From Algoriphagus litoralis (GTDB taxonomy: Bacteria > Bacteroidota > Bacteroidia > Cytophagales > Cyclobacteriaceae), in contig NZ_QGOL01000008.1 of assembly GCF_003259255.1 (NCBI RefSeq), positions 1 through 64,000 of the forward strand: a stretch of 64,000 bases of DNA. The letters are read 5' to 3'. This document shows positions 61,630 to 64,000 of this stretch, piece after piece (position 1 is the stretch's first letter; each line of letters opens with the position of its first letter). The notes beneath the pieces were generated by a model. That model ran no database searches, was not told where the DNA came from, and saw only the letters and a program-made list of their open reading frames with translations. The position numbers and the translations under genes are program-made.

Positions 61630-62541
61630 ATGACTACCCGAAGAAACCTATTAAAAACCTTGGCACTAGCCCCACTTGCCCTCAGCACTGCCCCTGCTTT
61701 TGGTCAAGTTTCTGAAAAGAAAGCGAGTTCATTTAAATTTTCGCTGAACACCAGCACCATCCGAGGGCAAAAGCTCTCCCTACCGCAGATCATAGAACTC
61801 TGTGCCCGAGCAGGCTATGATGGATTCGAACCTTGGATGATGGAGATTCAGGCATATCTGGAAACTGGAAAGTCTCTGGCCTCCTTGAAAAAACTGGCAT
61901 CGGATGCCGGGCTGGAGTTTTTTGACTGTATCGGATTCCCGACCTGGATGGCTCAGGATGAAGCGAAAAGCAAGACAGGTTTCACTCAGATGGAAACAGA
62001 AATGGGAATTCTGGCGGACTTAGGTTGCCCAAGAGTCGCAGCTCCTGCCATCGGGACCGAAGCTCCGATCGATCTGCTGAAAGCTGGAGAAAAATACAAA
62101 AAGCTGTTGGAGCTGGGAAGAAAAACCGGGGTTATGCCGCAGCTGGAGTTTTGGGGAGCCTTTCCATCCTTCTACCACTTGGGTCAAGCCATGGCGGTCG
62201 CGGCAGCGGCAGATGACAAAGACGCCAAGATTCTGGCCGATGTCTATCACCTCTTCCGGGGAGGTTCAGGATTTGAGGGAATGAAGATGCTGGACGGACA
62301 TGCGATCGATATCTTTCACATGAATGATTTTCCCAGAGAAATCCCAAGAACCGAGCAGCAGGACAAAGACCGGGTATTCCCTGGTGACGGCGGTGCTCCG
62401 ATGCAGGAACTGGCAGATACCCTGAAGTCCAAGGGTAAATCCATCATCCTCTCGCTTGAGCTTTTCAATCCAACTTACTACGCGATGGATGCTGAAGTGG
62501 TGGTGAAGACAGGATTGGAGAAGATGAAGCGGTTTTTCTAG
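61630..62541 (+). CDS. Sugar phosphate isomerase/epimerase (TIM barrel) with Tat-type leader
   Basis: This 303-residue protein starts best at ATG 61630 (MTTRRNLLKTLALAPLALST), a twin-arginine leader; an ATG nine codons earlier is also in frame. The xylose-isomerase-like TIM barrel has FSLNTSTIRGQKLSLPQIIELCARAGYDGFEPW, metal-binding residues in MPQLEFWGAF, LADVYHLFRGG, IDIFHMNDFPR and SLELFNPTYY. It is an exported sugar isomerase/epimerase-type enzyme, substrate unknown, and fits with the two exported Gfo/Idh/MocA proteins elsewhere in the window. It is divergent from the TonB locus. Confidence 0.9.
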   Translation: MTTRRNLLKTLALAPLALSTAPAFGQVSEKKASSFKFSLNTSTIRGQKLSLPQIIELCARAGYDGFEPWMMEIQAYLETGKSLASLKKLASDAGLEFFDCIGFPTWMAQDEAKSKTGFTQMETEMGILADLGCPRVAAPAIGTEAPIDLLKAGEKYKKLLELGRKTGVMPQLEFWGAFPSFYHLGQAMAVAAAADDKDAKILADVYHLFRGGSGFEGMKMLDGHAIDIFHMNDFPREIPRTEQQDKDRVFPGDGGAPMQELADTLKSKGKSIILSLELFNPTYYAMDAEVVVKTGLEKMKRFF

Positions 62542-62656
62542 TAGAAAAGTTATAATTTGATTAAACCATTGTGGTGAAAAACCAGCATTCAGGTCCAGTC
62601 CAATTGCCGTTTACGCACGAAAAATTCCTTGTAAGAAACTAAAACCGAAACTACCC

Positions 62657-62905
62657 ATGACCCCAAATGAACTTGCTCAGCTAAGCGATCAGGAGCTTCT
62701 CGAGGCTGCAAAAAACAACAAACCCTCCCCTATTTTCGATGCTTTTTTTATCGGCTTTCTGGTTGGGATCATCCTATTTAGCGTCTTTGCAAGCACTTGG
62801 GGTCTGGTCAGTATTATTCCTTTATTTCTGATTTATCTCTTTCTGAAAAAGCCAAAGCAATATGAAGCTCTAAAAAAGGAATTGGCCAGGCGAAATCTAC
62901 AGTAA
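62657..62905 (+). CDS. Small membrane protein of unknown function
   Basis: This 82-residue protein has an N-terminal soluble helix (MTPNELAQLSDQELLEAAKNNKPS), then two adjacent hydrophobic segments (IFDAFFIGFLVGIILFSVFA and STWGLVSIIPLFLIYLFL) and a basic tail (KKPKQYEALKKELARRNLQ). It resembles short Bacteroidota membrane proteins with a LSDQELLEAAK start. Function is unknown. Confidence 0.75.
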   Translation: MTPNELAQLSDQELLEAAKNNKPSPIFDAFFIGFLVGIILFSVFASTWGLVSIIPLFLIYLFLKKPKQYEALKKELARRNLQ

Positions 62906-63088
62906 ATCAAAGGGTAAGTGTCAGCTAAGGATTCGCTTAATTCGATTAGGCAGAGCCTATATGGATAGCTTAACATCTCTATTATTCTCCTCCCACTAAA
63001 GCTAGAAGCAAATAATCAAAACGCTAAAGCAAGCCCTATAGGCCATCAATTTTTCAATTTTGAAATCTTCCAATTTTTCAATCACCCC
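62906..63088. other. 183-nt intergenic region
   Basis: It holds the CAATTTTTCAAT repeat and otherwise A/T-rich sequence. I see no gene or clear terminator. Confidence 0.6.
63047..63082. repeat. A/T-rich tandem repeat CAATTTTTCAAT
   Basis: The 12-mer CAATTTTTCAAT occurs at 63047-63058 and again at 63071-63082, separated by a degenerate version. It lies just downstream of the cysM stop. Similar degenerate strings occur at 10430-10460. These look like small intergenic repeats common in Bacteroidota. Confidence 0.5.
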
Positions 63089-63967
63089 TCACCCAAACAG
63101 ATCTGAACTCAAATATCGATCTCCCCGGTCACAGGTGATGCAGACGATCAGTCCTTCCTCCAGATCTTTGGAAAGTTCGATAGCTGCATGCAGTGCGCCT
63201 CCGCTACTCATCCCAGCAAGAATCCCTTCTTCTTTGGCCATTCTGCGGGTCATTTCTGTGGCTTGTTGCTGACTGACGTCAATCACACGATCCACTCGCT
63301 GCGGTTCAAAAATAGCCGGTAAAAACTCCGCAGACCAGCGGCGGATTCCGGGAATACTGGAGCCGTCCGTAGGCTGGGTTCCGACAATCTGGATGTCTGG
63401 GTTTTTCTCTTTTAAAAATCTAGAGACTCCCATAATCGTCCCCGTTGTACCCATCGCCGAGACAAAATGGGTGACTTTGCCATCTGTGTCTCTCCAGATT
63501 TCTGGACCGGTAGTCTTATAATGTGCCAGATAATTGTCTGGATTTCCAAACTGGTTAAGCATAAAGTAGCCCTCCTCATCCCGCATCTTTTCAGCTAAAA
63601 CCCTGGAATATTCTATGGTCTTCACAGCAGGTGTTAGAATCACCGTAGCTCCGTACGCTTCCATGGACAGTACCCGCTCTTTGGTGGAATTATCCGGCAT
63701 GATCAGGGTCATCTCCAAGCCTAGGACTTTGGCCACCATGGCTAGTGCGATTCCGGTATTTCCGCTAGTAGCCTCTACCAACTTGTCGCCAGTTTTGATG
63801 TCACCCCGGTCCAGCGCAGAGCGGAGCATATTGTAAGCCGCACGATCCTTGACACTGCCGCCGGGATTCTGCCCTTCCATTTTGCAAAAAATCTTCACCT
63901 TAGGATGGGTTGGGATTGCTTCCAATTCTACCAATGGGGTATTTCCAATCAGTTCAAAGAGTTTCAT
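63089..63967 (-). CDS. cysM: Cysteine synthase B (O-acetylserine sulfhydrylase)
   Basis: This 292-residue PLP enzyme makes cysteine from O-acetylserine. The PLP lysine is K40 in NPGGSVKDRAAYNM, substrate-binding SGNTG is at 68-72 and the phosphate loop is GTTGTIMGVSRF. The IRRWSAEFLPAIFEPQRVD stretch is typical of the CysM branch. It lies alone at the right edge of the window; about 30 nt upstream are present without a recognised promoter. Confidence 0.94.
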   Translation of the reverse strand: MKLFELIGNTPLVELEAIPTHPKVKIFCKMEGQNPGGSVKDRAAYNMLRSALDRGDIKTGDKLVEATSGNTGIALAMVAKVLGLEMTLIMPDNSTKERVLSMEAYGATVILTPAVKTIEYSRVLAEKMRDEEGYFMLNQFGNPDNYLAHYKTTGPEIWRDTDGKVTHFVSAMGTTGTIMGVSRFLKEKNPDIQIVGTQPTDGSSIPGIRRWSAEFLPAIFEPQRVDRVIDVSQQQATEMTRRMAKEEGILAGMSSGGALHAAIELSKDLEEGLIVCITCDRGDRYLSSDLFG

Positions 63968-64000
63968 ATGGCTTGTATTGAAGAGTTATGCTTGTGCATT

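Noticed and set aside
1..64000. CRISPR array, tRNA or rRNA genes, complete insertion sequence or prophage
   Set aside because: No regularly spaced repeats, tRNA cloverleaf landmarks, rRNA signatures, transposase, integrase or phage structural genes were seen by reading.

Overview
The window looks like the chromosome of a Bacteroidota species, most likely order Cytophagales, family Cyclobacteriaceae (Algoriphagus-like). The evidence is the combination of a T9SS-type C-terminal sorting domain, TonB receptor/DUF4249 loci, the conserved run bamD-rpoZ-coaBC-DUF4835-recN, an OstA-like protein, a TPR/kinase/receiver/AraC hybrid regulator, TTG-N18/19-TAnnTTTG-like promoters and many Tat-type NRRxFLK leaders. 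No rRNA, tRNA, prophage, complete insertion sequence or CRISPR array was seen. Genus assignment is inference.

Layout. 1-2.8 kb: a minus-strand sugar-processing operon (Gfo/Idh/MocA oxidoreductase and two DUF1080 proteins). 3-7 kb: a BtuF-like protein without a signal peptide, an M42 aminopeptidase, a decayed four-helix-bundle gene bracketed by short inverted repeats, and an acyl-CoA carboxylase beta subunit. 7-12.8 kb: Ppx/GppA phosphatase, an Ldh2-type dehydrogenase, a DUF433/DUF5615 toxin-antitoxin pair with a broken small gene behind it, a second Gfo/Idh/MocA protein and a beta-barrel protein. 12.9-20.2 kb: an RND efflux operon (adaptor and two permeases, no outer membrane channel). 20.2-25.2 kb: RlpA and, divergently, SbcD-SbcC. 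25.2-27 kb: a MITE-like element and a lone AAA/DUF4143 ATPase with three copies of a 22-bp palindrome around it. 27-30 kb: a MarR-YceI-ring-cleaving dioxygenase-hydrolase group that resembles quinone/catechol stress regulons. 30-35.2 kb: hybrid sensor kinase, a 51-codon gene, an OmpA protein and a secreted protein. 35-46.4 kb: hydrolase, amidohydrolase, fabI, recN, DUF4835, coaBC, rpoZ, bamD, a T9SS-sorted protein and an OstA-like protein. 46.5-54 kb: tilS, a cyclic-nucleotide-domain protein, mdh, a large membrane-anchored propeller-like protein and an MscS channel. 54-61.5 kb: a five-gene cell-envelope locus (small secreted protein, STN-containing TonB receptor, MG2-like protein, two tandem DUF4249 lipoproteins). 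61.6-64 kb: a Tat-type TIM-barrel protein, a small membrane protein and cysM.

Most of the window is housekeeping or envelope biology. The best candidates for something undescribed are the five-gene envelope locus at 54-61.5 kb with duplicated CxxC-ending DUF4249 lipoproteins, and the DUF4143 ATPase whose promoter region and 3' side carry three identical-arm palindromes. The small decayed genes at 4950-5333 and 10169-10384 would be missed by ORF-based annotation.
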